A DNA stretch of 64,000 nt from JBFMCC01 sp037445635. Its GTDB lineage: Bacteria > Chloroflexota > Anaerolineae > Anaerolineales > Villigracilaceae. The DNA lies in the NCBI GenBank assembly GCA_037445635.1, contig JBBIKC010000001.1, positions 289,681 through 353,680 on the forward strand, written 5' to 3'. Position 1 is the stretch's first letter. Each line of letters starts with the position of its first letter. The notes under the pieces are model-generated. The model had not been told where the DNA came from and did not search any database. It worked only from the letters and a program-made list of their open reading frames with translations. The position numbers were made by a program, and so were the translations under genes. Shown here in pieces: positions 1-7,774 of this stretch.

Positions 1-1146
1 TACGCCCATACCTTTATCGGGATAATACAAGCCAGGCTCGGAGGTGATGACGACGCCCGGCGCGAGGCGATGACTCTCGTCGGCCTGCAGGCCGCTGAAC
101 GGGCGCTCGTGGATGTTCAACCCCACGCCGTGGCCGAGGCTGTGAACGTAGCCATCCAGCGGGCTTTGTGTATTGAGTTGCGACTTGTGCCCTTTGGACT
201 CGAAATATTCACAGGTCATCTTCTGGTAATCCTTGAACGAGGCGTTCAAGTCGAAGTTCTCCAGCACGCGGTCGAAGATCTCCTTCACCTGATCGTACAA
301 TTCCTGCGCCTCAGGCGGGGCGTAACCCAGACACCAGGTACGCGTGAAATCGTAGAAGTATCCGCCGCCCTCTTCGGCAGGAAAAATGTCGAAGATGATG
401 GTCTGGCCCAGGCGAATCATATCTTCGGGATTACCCGTGGAATGCGGCACGCCCGCGTCGCGGCCAATGGAGAAGATAAAGCCATCGGGCAATTCCGCGC
501 CGCGTTCGGCCACCCACAGATTGACCTTTCGTTTGACATCGCCGATGGTGAGCGGCGAGCCGTCTTCCTTGAGCAGGACCTCGTCCGCGCGCACCGCACG
601 GCTGGTGAGATAGTCCGCTACGAGGCCGACGACCTCGGTGGTGATCCTGCCCATGGCGCGGATGCGTTCCACTTCGGATTCCTCCTTCGTCTCCATGGCG
701 CGGCTGAAGATGGACTCCATACCGTTTTCGCCGATCAGTTCCACGTCCGGGGCGACGCGCGGGAAATGTGCAAGCAGCGCAAGCACGCCGCTGATCTCCA
801 TGTGCCCATACACGCCGACCCGCCCCTTGACTCCCAGGTCGGCGAGGATGCGCTGGAGGCGCAATGCGCCTGTCAGGCTCATGTCGCCGTCTGCCTGCTT
901 GAAATATTCCTCCCAGGGATAATTGCTGAACGAACGCGTTTGTAGACCTGTCTTCGCGGCTTCATCGCGCTCCATGTCATTGTAAAAGAGGATGGGCGCT
1001 TCGCCGCGCTTCTTGATGAGCGCCGCGCCGCTGACGTGCCCGCCGCCTGTGAAGTAATACATCGGCGGGTTATGCTCAGCGTTTCCGAGGACGAGCAGGG
1101 CGTCGAGATTTTTGGATTGCATGAGGATATCGAGGTCTGATTTCAT
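1..1146 (-). CDS. M24 family metallopeptidase (Xaa-Pro aminopeptidase-like), truncated by the window edge
   Basis: Reading the minus strand from an ATG at 1146 gives 382 uninterrupted codons to base 1 with no stop, so the C-terminus lies outside the window. An N-terminal creatinase-like domain (about residues 1-150) precedes a pita-bread peptidase domain. Four of the five expected dimetal ligands are visible: Asp253 (IIFDIFP), Asp266 (YDFTRTW), His339 (SLGHGVGL) and Glu370 (TSEPGLYY); the last Glu would be in the missing part. The family removes N-terminal residues preceding proline, or related dipeptides, in the cytoplasm. Its ATG overlaps the selA stop (ATGA at 1143-1146), so the two are probably co-transcribed. 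The exact substrate cannot be told from sequence. Confidence 0.88.
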   Translation of the reverse strand, partial: MKSDLDILMQSKNLDALLVLGNAEHNPPMYYFTGGGHVSGAALIKKRGEAPILFYNDMERDEAAKTGLQTRSFSNYPWEEYFKQADGDMSLTGALRLQRILADLGVKGRVGVYGHMEISGVLALLAHFPRVAPDVELIGENGMESIFSRAMETKEESEVERIRAMGRITTEVVGLVADYLTSRAVRADEVLLKEDGSPLTIGDVKRKVNLWVAERGAELPDGFIFSIGRDAGVPHSTGNPEDMIRLGQTIIFDIFPAEEGGGYFYDFTRTWCLGYAPPEAQELYDQVKEIFDRVLENFDLNASFKDYQKMTCEYFESKGHKSQLNTQSPLDGYVHSLGHGVGLNIHERPFSGLQADESHRLAPGVVITSEPGLYYPDKGMGV

Positions 1147-2504
1147 CGGGACTCCGTGAGTAGAGATTGGAGAATAGAGATTAGTAAATGATCCTGTTCA
1201 GGTAGAACCGTGCGCGGATCGAGCAGGACTCTGTCGTTCTCTGTGCGCGCGATCACGGGCGGATTCTGCGCGCGCAGTCTCGCAAGGAAGTTATCGGGGC
1301 TTCTGACTTTCAACGATAAGACAAACGTCGGCAGGGATTCTTCGGGGAGACTCCCGCCGCCCACCGTGGATTCGGACTCGACCACTTCGCCCCGACCCAA
1401 CTCTTTGGCCCACGCCTCCGCGCGGACCCTGACCTGCTCCCGCGTCATCGAGATCATTTGCCAGACGGGGATCTCGCGCACGGCTTCGTCCTTGAGGTAA
1501 TGCAACAACGTGGCCGTGATTCCCGCGAGACAGGTCTTGTCGGCGCGCAGGGCACGCGCCAGCGGATGCTTTTTCAGCTTTGCGATCAAGTCCGCGCGGC
1601 CGACGAGGATGCCCGCCTGCGGTCCGCCCAGCAGTTTGTCGCCCGAAAAACACACCAGGTCCGCGCCCGCGGCCAGGGACTCCTGCACGGTCGGTTCACG
1701 GGCGAGACCATAATCAGCGGTATCGAGCAACGCGCCCGAACCGAGATCGTCCACGACGGGCACGCCTGATTTGTGTGCAAGTTTAATAATATCTCTGAAA
1801 TCAGGCTCTTCCGTAAAGCCGATGATCTTGAAATTCGAGCGATGGGCGCGCAAGACCAGCGCGGTCGGTTCGCGCAAGGCTTCTTCGAAATCGGACAGGT
1901 GAACGCGATTCGTCGTTCCCACTTCGACCAGTTTCGCGCCCGATTGTTTCATCACATCGGGCACGCGGAATCCGCCGCCGATCTCCACCAGTTGCGAACG
2001 CGGGATGACGACGCGTTTTCCCTTTGCCAATACTGATAAAACCAGCAGCACCGCCGAGGCGTTGTTATTGACCACCAGCGCGGACTCGGCGCCCGTCAGT
2101 TTCTGCAAAACGGCTTCGGCGTGAATCAAGCGCGAGCCGCGCTGACCTTTTTCGAGATCATATTCCAAATTGGAGTAGCCGCGCGAGACCGCCTCCATGG
2201 CGGCAAGTGCCGCTTTGGAGAGCGGGGCGCGGCCGAGGTTCGTGTGGAGGATCACGCCCGTGGCGTTGATGACGGGATGCAGGCTGGGACGCGTCCATTC
2301 GGCCAGCAGGGCTTCGGCACGGACGATCAACGCGTCGCGGCCGGGGAGGGAGTCCGCGCCCGATTTGACGGCAGCCCGCGTCTCGTCGAGAGAGACGCGC
2401 ACGGCTTGCAGGGTCAACGGGCGTCCGTAGGAAGAGGTCAGGTCCGCGGCGCGCGGCGTCTGCATCAATTGTTCGACCGAGGGGAGCGAACGAAGGTCAG
2501 TCAT
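1143..2504 (-). CDS. selA: L-seryl-tRNA(Sec) selenium transferase SelA
   Basis: The 453-residue protein has the fold-type I PLP signature of SelA, with the Schiff-base lysine at Lys290 in SGDKLLGGPQAG and the family block INATGVILHTNLGRAPLS near residues 79-96. SelA converts Ser-tRNA(Sec) to Sec-tRNA(Sec) using selenophosphate, so the host probably makes selenoproteins. I chose the ATG at 2504, which overlaps the upstream stop by 8 bases and begins MTDLRSLPSVEQL like other SelA proteins; a GTG at 2534 would add ten unconserved residues. selB, selC and selD are not in this window. Confidence 0.95.
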   Translation of the reverse strand: MTDLRSLPSVEQLMQTPRAADLTSSYGRPLTLQAVRVSLDETRAAVKSGADSLPGRDALIVRAEALLAEWTRPSLHPVINATGVILHTNLGRAPLSKAALAAMEAVSRGYSNLEYDLEKGQRGSRLIHAEAVLQKLTGAESALVVNNNASAVLLVLSVLAKGKRVVIPRSQLVEIGGGFRVPDVMKQSGAKLVEVGTTNRVHLSDFEEALREPTALVLRAHRSNFKIIGFTEEPDFRDIIKLAHKSGVPVVDDLGSGALLDTADYGLAREPTVQESLAAGADLVCFSGDKLLGGPQAGILVGRADLIAKLKKHPLARALRADKTCLAGITATLLHYLKDEAVREIPVWQMISMTREQVRVRAEAWAKELGRGEVVESESTVGGGSLPEESLPTFVLSLKVRSPDNFLARLRAQNPPVIARTENDRVLLDPRTVLPEQDHLLISILQSLLTESR

Positions 2505-2901
2505 CGTCAATGGTGGGCGCGTGCCACTGGGCACGCTCGCGCAGTCCGATCAAATACTCGATGGCGTAGAAGCCGCCGAGCAGCCCGAGCACGGTGTAGA
2601 TGGAGTTGAGGCGCGCGAGTTGAAGCCAGGCCAGGGTCGCGCCGTAGATGCCCGCCCACAACGCCTGTCGGACGAGGGTTTGCGGTTGTAGCGGCGCTCC
2701 CGATGGGAAACGAATGCTGAGAAAATAATGGATGGGCAGGGCAAGGGCGGTGAGGCCGATGGACCAGAGGGCAAAGAAGCCCCAGCGCGGTAGGATGGTG
2801 GGCTCGGTGTACCAGACGATGAGGAACAATCCGCCCCAGCCGAGGAGAAACAGAAGGATGGTTTGGAGAAGGTAGGGACGAAAGGAAGGACGTGAGGGCA
2901 T
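2497..2901 (-). CDS. Small four-helix membrane protein of unknown function
   Basis: This is a 134-residue protein from an ATG at 2901. Four hydrophobic stretches at about residues 10-30, 42-62, 80-97 and 103-122 suggest a small polytopic inner-membrane protein. The tail is acidic (ends TIDDD). I recognise no family signature or catalytic motif. Its stop overlaps the start of selA by 8 bases, so it is translationally coupled to selA and heads the selA-peptidase operon; nothing in the sequence ties it to selenium metabolism otherwise. It is divergent from the nitroreductase gene, with about 115 bases between them. Confidence 0.75.
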   Translation of the reverse strand: MPSRPSFRPYLLQTILLFLLGWGGLFLIVWYTEPTILPRWGFFALWSIGLTALALPIHYFLSIRFPSGAPLQPQTLVRQALWAGIYGATLAWLQLARLNSIYTVLGLLGGFYAIEYLIGLRERAQWHAPTIDDD

Positions 2902-2929
2902 CGGATGAATTATACTCGGATAGGTATTT

Positions 2930-2999
2930 CACCACGGAGAACACGGAGTCCACAGGGAGATTTTAGAGAATCTTCGCGCTCTCTGCATTCTTTGTGGTA
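2930..2999. repeat. Intergenic imperfect palindrome, copy D
   Basis: The arm ACCACGGAGAACACGGAG near 2931 is partly complementary to CTCTCTGCATTCTTTGTGGT ending near 2998, giving an imperfect hairpin in the space between two divergent genes. Its left arm has the same TTTCACC-CG-AG character as the larger palindrome at 32551-32638. It sits directly upstream of the nitroreductase ribosome-binding site, so it would lie in that gene's 5' leader if transcription starts further up. Confidence 0.5.
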
Positions 3000-3017
3000 A
3001 GTTGACGAGGAGCATTT

Positions 3018-3530
3018 ATGAACGTATCCGATGCCATCCGCACCAAGCGGGCGGTGCGAAAGTTTCAGGATAAACCTTTGCCTGACGACGTGACCCGCGC
3101 CGTCCTTAACGCGGGGCGGCGTGCGCAGTCATCGAAAAACGAGCAGACCTGGCAATTCATCGCGATTCGTGACAAGTCGATTCTGAAGGCGCTGTCCGAG
3201 TGCGGCACGTGGGCGGGACACCTGGCGGGCGCGGCGCTGGGAGTCGCCATCCTCACCCCCGACCCCGCCGCCAAATTCCAGACCATGTTCGACGCGGGCC
3301 AGGCCGCGGCCTTCATGCAACTGGCCGCGTGGGAATTGGGCATTGGCTCCTGCCCTGCTTCGATTTACGAGGACGAAAAGGCGCGCTCGATTCTGGGCTT
3401 CCCGTCAGAGTGGCACCTGCGCATCGAGCTCTCGTTCGGCTACCCCGCGGACGAGGCGAAACTGTCCACGCCGCCGAGGAAGGGAGGCAGGAGATCGCTG
3501 GAGGAGGTGGTGCATTGGGAGAGGTGGTGA
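3018..3530 (+). CDS. Nitroreductase family protein
   Basis: This 170-residue protein starts with MNVSDAIRTKRAVRKFQDKPL, the FMN-binding start typical of the nitroreductase family (Ser/Arg residues contacting the flavin phosphate). Later blocks AAFMQLAAWELGIGSCP and HLRIELSFGYPADE match the conserved second half. Such enzymes reduce nitro compounds, quinones or related substrates with NAD(P)H and FMN, usually as homodimers. At 170 residues it is a compact member. The start is well supported by GAGGAG at 3007-3012, about 5 bases before the ATG. The substrate cannot be predicted. Confidence 0.88.
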   Translation: MNVSDAIRTKRAVRKFQDKPLPDDVTRAVLNAGRRAQSSKNEQTWQFIAIRDKSILKALSECGTWAGHLAGAALGVAILTPDPAAKFQTMFDAGQAAAFMQLAAWELGIGSCPASIYEDEKARSILGFPSEWHLRIELSFGYPADEAKLSTPPRKGGRRSLEEVVHWERW

Positions 3531-3540
3531 GTACTGCATT

Positions 3541-3879
3541 TCATCCCATCAATTGATCCGTCTTCGCCGCCATGATGAAATCGTTTTTGTGCAAGCCCTT
3601 GATTTTGTGCGTCCACCATTGCACGGTGACGCGTCCCCACTCGGTGACGATCAGCGGGTGATGGTCTTCCTTCTCGGCGATCATGGCGATCTTATTCGTG
3701 AAGGCCACAGCTTCGATGAAGTTCTTGAGTTTATATACACGCTGTAGGCGCAAGATACCATCTTGCGTTACTACTTGCCAATCAGGGACTTGCGGATGCA
3801 ATTCGGCGATCTCGGCCTCAGTGAGGGTCGGTTCGCCGCCGCGGCAGGCCACACATTTGAATTGAGCCAGTTCGGTCAT
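3541..3879 (-). CDS. phhB: Pterin-4a-carbinolamine dehydratase (PhhB/PCD)
   Basis: The 112-residue protein carries the PCD core: AEKEDHHPLIVTEWGRVTV with the histidines His73 and His74, and His91 in WWTHKIKGL. The enzyme dehydrates the 4a-hydroxytetrahydropterin formed by aromatic amino acid hydroxylases, allowing cofactor recycling. A short N-terminal segment with a Cys pair (FKCVACRGGEPTL) is also seen in many bacterial PCDs. A phenylalanine hydroxylase gene lies about 8 kb away at 12035-13045, giving it an obvious partner, although the two genes are not adjacent. It is convergent with the nitroreductase gene. Confidence 0.93.
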   Translation of the reverse strand: MTELAQFKCVACRGGEPTLTEAEIAELHPQVPDWQVVTQDGILRLQRVYKLKNFIEAVAFTNKIAMIAEKEDHHPLIVTEWGRVTVQWWTHKIKGLHKNDFIMAAKTDQLMG

Positions 3880-3930
3880 ATCACAGCCTCCACTAGTAAA
3901 CTAATCCAGCAATCTGATAGTTTCAAAATA

Positions 3931-4020
3931 GGACGCGGACGAGCACTGATTAACGCGGATAAAAACGTGAGGTTGTCCAAAGCAAAGAATCCGCGTTCTC
4001 CGCGTTAATCCGCGTCCCAT
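3931..4020. repeat. Intergenic imperfect palindrome, copy A
   Basis: The left arm at 3931-3960 (GGACGCGGACGAGC...AACGCGGAT) is the imperfect reverse complement of the right arm ending at 4018 (ATCCGCGTT...TCCGCGTCC). The outer 9 bases of each arm match perfectly. The right arm stops immediately before the tal/pgi stop codon. Copy B at 34090-34152 shares most of the right-arm sequence CCGCGTTCTC-GCG-T--TCCGCGTCCCATT, so this is a dispersed element. It may act as a terminator or stabiliser for the tal/pgi transcript. Confidence 0.7.
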
Positions 4021-6768
4021 TTATCCATCCAAAATTCGAGATAAATCAGAGATGTCTTTCAGATGCAGGCGCAGGACGCGTCGTCCGCGCGCGGCCAGGG
4101 CTTCGTAATCGCCGAGCGCCTGGGCGCGTTCGAGCGTGCCGAAGGTCATGCCCTGGGTTGGGATGTCCACGTCAAACGAGGCGTCGGTCACAATCTGGAT
4201 GAAAAGACCATTGTCTGCGCCGCCTTTGTGCAATTGACCCGTCGAATGCTGGAAGCGCGGCCCGAATCCGACCGTCGTGGCACAGCCCGTTTTCTCGCGC
4301 AGGGCGAGGCGGAACAGGGTCAACGCGGCGAATGTCTCTGCGTCACGCGGCACATAGGCATTGACCGCGATGTAACGCCGCCCTGAGCCCGTCGAAGGGT
4401 CACTCGCCCGCGCATGCGCCAGCAAGTCGTTTAACGCGTTACGCGCGTCCTCCGCTTCAATCAAATTGTTTTCGGGCAGTTGGTCGTTTTTCTGATACTC
4501 GGCAATCTTGGCCTTCGTGCGATCCTTGGCATCCTGCACATCGGGCTGGTCGAAGGCATTGACGCCGAGAATGTGACAAGCCGTCGCGGTCGCCACCTCC
4601 CAGCGATAGAATTCGGCGGCCAGCGAATACGCATCGGGCATCGCGAACTCGAGCACGGAGAAGCCCGCCTGGCGCAATTTCGCGGCCGCAGCATCATGCT
4701 CGCCCGTTTGACGAAGATATACAAACAGACGATCCGCGCCATAGACGGACGGCTCGCCGACGGGTTCGCCGTCCACGGGGACGATGCCCCTGCCGAGTTT
4801 CCCGCTCGACTCGGCGATAATCTGCTCGATCCACGAACCAAATGAGGAAACAGGCGGGTCAGCCAGGATCGTGAGTTTGTCGCGGCCTGCGAGAGCGGAT
4901 TCGCCCATCACCGCGCCCAGCACGAGACCAGGGTTGCGACATGCAGGGCAGACTCGGCCCTTCGACGGGCTCAACGCGGCGCTTCGGCTATGCTCCCCGC
5001 TCAGCGCGAGACATTGTTTTCGCATCCACGCGGCGCGCGACAGAAATTGATCCAAGTCCACGCCAAGCAACGCGGCAGGGACGAGGCCGAAGTGGGTCAA
5101 CGCGGAGTAGCGGCCGCCGACGGTCGAATCGGCATTGAATATCTTTCGGAAGCCGCGCTCGCGCGCCAGCGTCTCCAGCGAGGTGCCCGCGTCGGTGATG
5201 GCGATAAAGTGCGAACCGTCGCCTTTCGCCAATTCCCAGAAGTAATTAAACATGGCGGTCACTTCGGCAGTGCCGCCCGATTTGCTGGCGACGATGTAAA
5301 GCGATTCGGAGGGCGGGAAGTCCCGCGCGGCCGCGAGGACCTGGGCGGGGTCGGTGGAATCGAGAATTGATAATCGGGATTCGGAATTCGGAAAGAATAT
5401 GCTCAAGACCTCTGGAGTGAGCGACGAGCCGCCCATGCCAAGGACGAGGAATTTCCTGATGCCTGCTGCACGGATTTCTTCAGCGAAAGATTGGATTTCA
5501 GGCAGCGCGGCGCGAGATGTATCAGGCGAATCGAGCCAGCCGAGTCGAATCTTGACTTCGGCCTGGCCTGCGGGATCGGTCGTCCATAACGCGGGGTCGC
5601 GGTTCCACAGGCGCGCGGGAACGGAATCCGCTTCGAGTTGAGTCACGCGCCGCGAAACGGAATCAGCCAGCGGTCCGAGTTGCGACGCGGCGCTCTTTCG
5701 TCTTTCGTCTATTGTCTTCAACAACTGCGTGAACGCATCCGCAAAAGCCTTGACGCCCTCGTCTTCCAGTTCCTGCGTGACGACATCCATCGAGATGCCC
5801 GCGGCTTCGAGGTCGGCCAGCGCGGCGCGCGCCGCTTCGAGTCCCTCGGTGAGAGTCTGCTGAGCCTGACCATGATCGCGGAACGCGTCGAGAGTCTGCG
5901 GCGGGACGGTGTTGACCGTGGCGGGGCCGATGAGGTTGTCCACGTAGATCGTGTCGGGGTAGTTGGGATTCTTAGTGCTGGTGCTGGCCCACAACGGACG
6001 CTGGAGGCGCGCTTTGGCCATCTGCAATTTGGCGAAGCGCGGACCGCTGAAGACCTTGCGGAATTCTTCGTAGGCCAGTTTGGCATTGGCGATTGCGGCC
6101 CTGCCAGCCAGAGGCGAATCGGCGGGCAGGCGCGCATCAATTTTCGTGTCCACGCGCGAGACGAAGAACGAGGCGACCGAGGCGATGTGGTCAATTGGAT
6201 GGCCCGCGGCGAGGCGGTCTTCGAGGCCGCTGAGGTAGGCGTCCATCACTTCGGCGTAGCGCGCAAGAGAGAAGATGAGCGTGACGTTGACGTTGACGCC
6301 CGCGGCGATTGCTTTGCGAACCGCTGGGATGCCCGCCTTCGTGGCAGGGATCTTGACCATCAAATTCGGACGGGCAACGCGCGCCCACAGTTGCTGTGCC
6401 TGCGCGGCGGTGGCTTCCGTATCGTTTGCAAGGAACGGACTCACTTCGAGACTCACGTAGCCGTCGCCGCCCTCGGTCTCTTCGTACAGCGGCAGGAACA
6501 AGTCGGCCGCGGCCTGGATGTCTTCGATGGCGAGCTGCCAGAAGATCTTCTCCGCGTCCCAGCCCGACCACGCCAGCGGAATCAACGCCGAGTCGTAATC
6601 GTCCGATTTGGCGATAGCATTGTTGAAGATGGTCGGGTTGGAGGTCATGCCGCGGATGTCGCCGCGTTGAATCATGGCGGCGAATTCGCCGTTCTCCAGC
6701 AATTTACGCTGGATGTTGTCGTACCAGAGGGATTGGCCGAGAGAAGTGAGTTTTTCGATAGTTTGCAT
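4021..6768 (-). CDS. Bifunctional transaldolase / glucose-6-phosphate isomerase fusion
   Basis: This 915-residue protein fuses two central-carbon enzymes. Residues about 1-365 are a transaldolase of the TalB/actinobacterial type: MTSNPTIFNNAI near 41-52 and the Schiff-base lysine Lys139 in LMVKIPATKAG. Residues about 385-915 are a phosphoglucose isomerase: LVLGMGGSSLTPEV and VASKSGGTAEV are sugar-phosphate (SIS) binding segments. It links the pentose phosphate pathway with glycolysis in the cytoplasm. The gene ends the tkt-rpiB operon. Two copies of a short palindromic repeat (CCCTTCGACGGGCTCA) lie inside the frame at about 4383-4401 and 4956-4978; the second adds roughly 20 residues not expected in the isomerase. 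Whether the isomerase is still active is uncertain. Confidence 0.93.
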   Translation of the reverse strand: MQTIEKLTSLGQSLWYDNIQRKLLENGEFAAMIQRGDIRGMTSNPTIFNNAIAKSDDYDSALIPLAWSGWDAEKIFWQLAIEDIQAAADLFLPLYEETEGGDGYVSLEVSPFLANDTEATAAQAQQLWARVARPNLMVKIPATKAGIPAVRKAIAAGVNVNVTLIFSLARYAEVMDAYLSGLEDRLAAGHPIDHIASVASFFVSRVDTKIDARLPADSPLAGRAAIANAKLAYEEFRKVFSGPRFAKLQMAKARLQRPLWASTSTKNPNYPDTIYVDNLIGPATVNTVPPQTLDAFRDHGQAQQTLTEGLEAARAALADLEAAGISMDVVTQELEDEGVKAFADAFTQLLKTIDERRKSAASQLGPLADSVSRRVTQLEADSVPARLWNRDPALWTTDPAGQAEVKIRLGWLDSPDTSRAALPEIQSFAEEIRAAGIRKFLVLGMGGSSLTPEVLSIFFPNSESRLSILDSTDPAQVLAAARDFPPSESLYIVASKSGGTAEVTAMFNYFWELAKGDGSHFIAITDAGTSLETLARERGFRKIFNADSTVGGRYSALTHFGLVPAALLGVDLDQFLSRAAWMRKQCLALSGEHSRSAALSPSKGRVCPACRNPGLVLGAVMGESALAGRDKLTILADPPVSSFGSWIEQIIAESSGKLGRGIVPVDGEPVGEPSVYGADRLFVYLRQTGEHDAAAAKLRQAGFSVLEFAMPDAYSLAAEFYRWEVATATACHILGVNAFDQPDVQDAKDRTKAKIAEYQKNDQLPENNLIEAEDARNALNDLLAHARASDPSTGSGRRYIAVNAYVPRDAETFAALTLFRLALREKTGCATTVGFGPRFQHSTGQLHKGGADNGLFIQIVTDASFDVDIPTQGMTFGTLERAQALGDYEALAARGRRVLRLHLKDISDLSRILDG
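4379..4401. repeat. CCCTTCGACGGGCTCA repeat inside tal/pgi, copy 1
   Basis: Read on the minus strand this is GACCCTTCGACGGGCTCAGG, encoding DPSTGSG in the isomerase half of the fusion protein, between ARAS and RRYIAVNAYVP. It shares a 16-base core with the copy at 4956-4978 in opposite orientation. Such sequences occur elsewhere as short interspersed palindromic elements; here the insertion keeps the reading frame. Confidence 0.7.
4956..4978. repeat. CCCTTCGACGGGCTCA repeat inside tal/pgi, copy 2
   Basis: The plus strand reads GGCCCTTCGACGGGCTCAAC. On the coding strand it gives ALSPSKGR within an unusual stretch (GEHSRSAALSPSKGRVCPAC) just before the conserved NPGLVLGAVMGE block of the isomerase. 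The inverted arrangement with copy 1, about 560 bases away, would allow long-range pairing in the mRNA. Confidence 0.7.
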
Positions 6769-6855
6769 GTTGGCAGGTTTCCAAGTTAAGGAGTCGGAAA
6801 GTTGACAGGTTTACAGGTTGGCAGGTCTTCGAGTTGACGGGTTGCCTAGTTTGAG
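6769..6855. repeat. Degenerate GTTGGCAGGTT-type direct repeats, left flank
   Basis: The stretch carries several degenerate units of about 10-12 bases such as GTTGGCAGGTTTCC, AGTTGACAGGTTTACAGG and GTTGGCAGGTCTTCG. A related set in inverted orientation lies on the other side of the four-helix-bundle pseudogene (7275-7335). The unit spacing is irregular and there are no unique spacers, so it is not a CRISPR array. Confidence 0.6.
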
Positions 6856-6862
6856 GGTTCGG

Positions 6863-7271
6863 CTAAACGTCGTATTCAGCGGAATCCTCGCGAATTTTGT
6901 GGGACTGCGGATGACTTTCGAGGTAAGCGATAAAGCGGGCAATCTGACGGGAGGCCTTTTCAGCCATTGCAAATGTTTTCGCAAATTGTTCTTCCGTTAT
7001 GTATTCGAGATCGCGCGAGACGTATAACTGAGAGCGGACTTCGCCTGCTGACGCCTTCGCAAGCCCTAGATAACGAACGAACTGAGACTGGGTCTGACTC
7101 TCGAATCCCTCCGAGACATTGCTCATTACTGAAACACGCGCGGCGAATCTGATCCTTCAAGCCAAAATCGCGCGAGAATCTGCCTTCATCCGTTAATGAG
7201 TAAATCAATTTTGTCAATTCCCGCGCGGTCTGCCAGGCCTCGATTTCCTCAAAGCGTTTAATAGTGGGCAT
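6863..7271 (-). pseudogene. Four-helix-bundle protein (23S rRNA intervening-sequence family), frameshifted
   Basis: An ATG at 7271 opens MPTIKRFEEIEAWQTARELTKLIYSLT..., the standard start of the S23/four-helix-bundle family, and continues to LKDQIRRACFS at about 7135. The conserved continuation SVMSNVSEGFESQTQSQF is present but in another frame, starting near 7132 and running to the stop at 6863. Joining the frames would give a protein of normal length for the family (about 135 residues). The shift is equal to one extra or two missing bases in GCGTGTTTCAGTAATG near 7131-7139. The family's role is unknown; members often occur in variable regions. It could also be a sequencing error. Confidence 0.8.
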
Positions 7272-7274
7272 TCC

Positions 7275-7335
7275 CCACCTCCCAACTTGTCAACGCTACA
7301 ACATTCCAACTTGCTAACATGTTAACCTTCCAACT
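7275..7335. repeat. Degenerate repeats, right flank (inverted relative to left flank)
   Basis: The plus strand reads CCAACTTGTCAACG, CATTCCAACTTGCTAAC and TTAACCTTCCAACTTTC, the reverse-complement style of the left-flank units (GTTGGCAGGTT, AAGTTGACAGG). The array lies between the four-helix-bundle start and the rpiB stop and runs over the last few bases of rpiB. Together the two flanks bracket the pseudogene like a cassette. Confidence 0.6.
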
Positions 7336-7774
7336 TTCTAATCTTCGCAACCCGCCGCGCCAACCGCTCTCCGCCAGGCTTGTCACCTTGATATTCAGCA
7401 GAAAGAAAGGCATTAACCAGCGCCTTCGCCAATTCAGGGCCGATCACGCGGCCGCCGAGGCAAAGCACGTTCATGTCATCGTGCAGGACGCCTTGCGCGG
7501 CGGAATAAGTATCGTGACAGATCGAGGCATACACGCCTTTCATCTTGTTGGCGGCGATGCACGCGCCGATGCCCGATCCGCACACCAGAATCCCGCGCTC
7601 CGCATCTCCCGCCTGTACGGCGCGCCCGACCTTTTCGGCAAAGTCGGGATAATCCACGCTCTCGGCGGAATGCGTGCCCAGGTCAATCGGTTCGTGGCCG
7701 GCGGCGCGCACGGCCGCGAGCACGGTCTCTTTCAGCGGGAAGCCCGCGTGGTCACAGGCGACGGCAACCTTCAT
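7322..7774 (-). CDS. rpiB: Ribose-5-phosphate isomerase B
   Basis: The 150-residue protein begins MKVAVACDHAGFPLKE and contains GILVCGSGIGACIAANK and CHDTYSAAQGVLHDDMNVLCLGGRVIG, all characteristic of RpiB (LacA/LacB superfamily). The cysteine in VCGSG is the catalytic base and His9/Arg positions bind the phosphate in this family. It interconverts ribose-5-phosphate and ribulose-5-phosphate. Its ATG overlaps the transketolase stop (ATGA at 7771-7774), so it is translated together with tkt in one sugar-phosphate operon that continues to tal/pgi. Confidence 0.95.
   Translation of the reverse strand: MKVAVACDHAGFPLKETVLAAVRAAGHEPIDLGTHSAESVDYPDFAEKVGRAVQAGDAERGILVCGSGIGACIAANKMKGVYASICHDTYSAAQGVLHDDMNVLCLGGRVIGPELAKALVNAFLSAEYQGDKPGGERLARRVAKIRKLEG

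Noticed and set aside
5638..6789. 383-codon open frame on the plus strand opposite tal/pgi
   Set aside because: It is antisense to a clearly conserved enzyme, has an Arg/Gly/Val-rich translation without domain motifs, and arises from high GC codon use.
7125..7140. Programmed ribosomal frameshift in the four-helix-bundle gene
   Set aside because: The sequence GCGTGTTTCAGTAATG lacks a classical slippery heptamer or downstream structure, and the family is normally in one frame, so mutation or sequence error is more likely.
6769..7335. Possible CRISPR array around the four-helix-bundle gene
   Set aside because: The repeats are only about 10-12 bases, degenerate and irregularly spaced, with no spacers of constant length and no cas genes.
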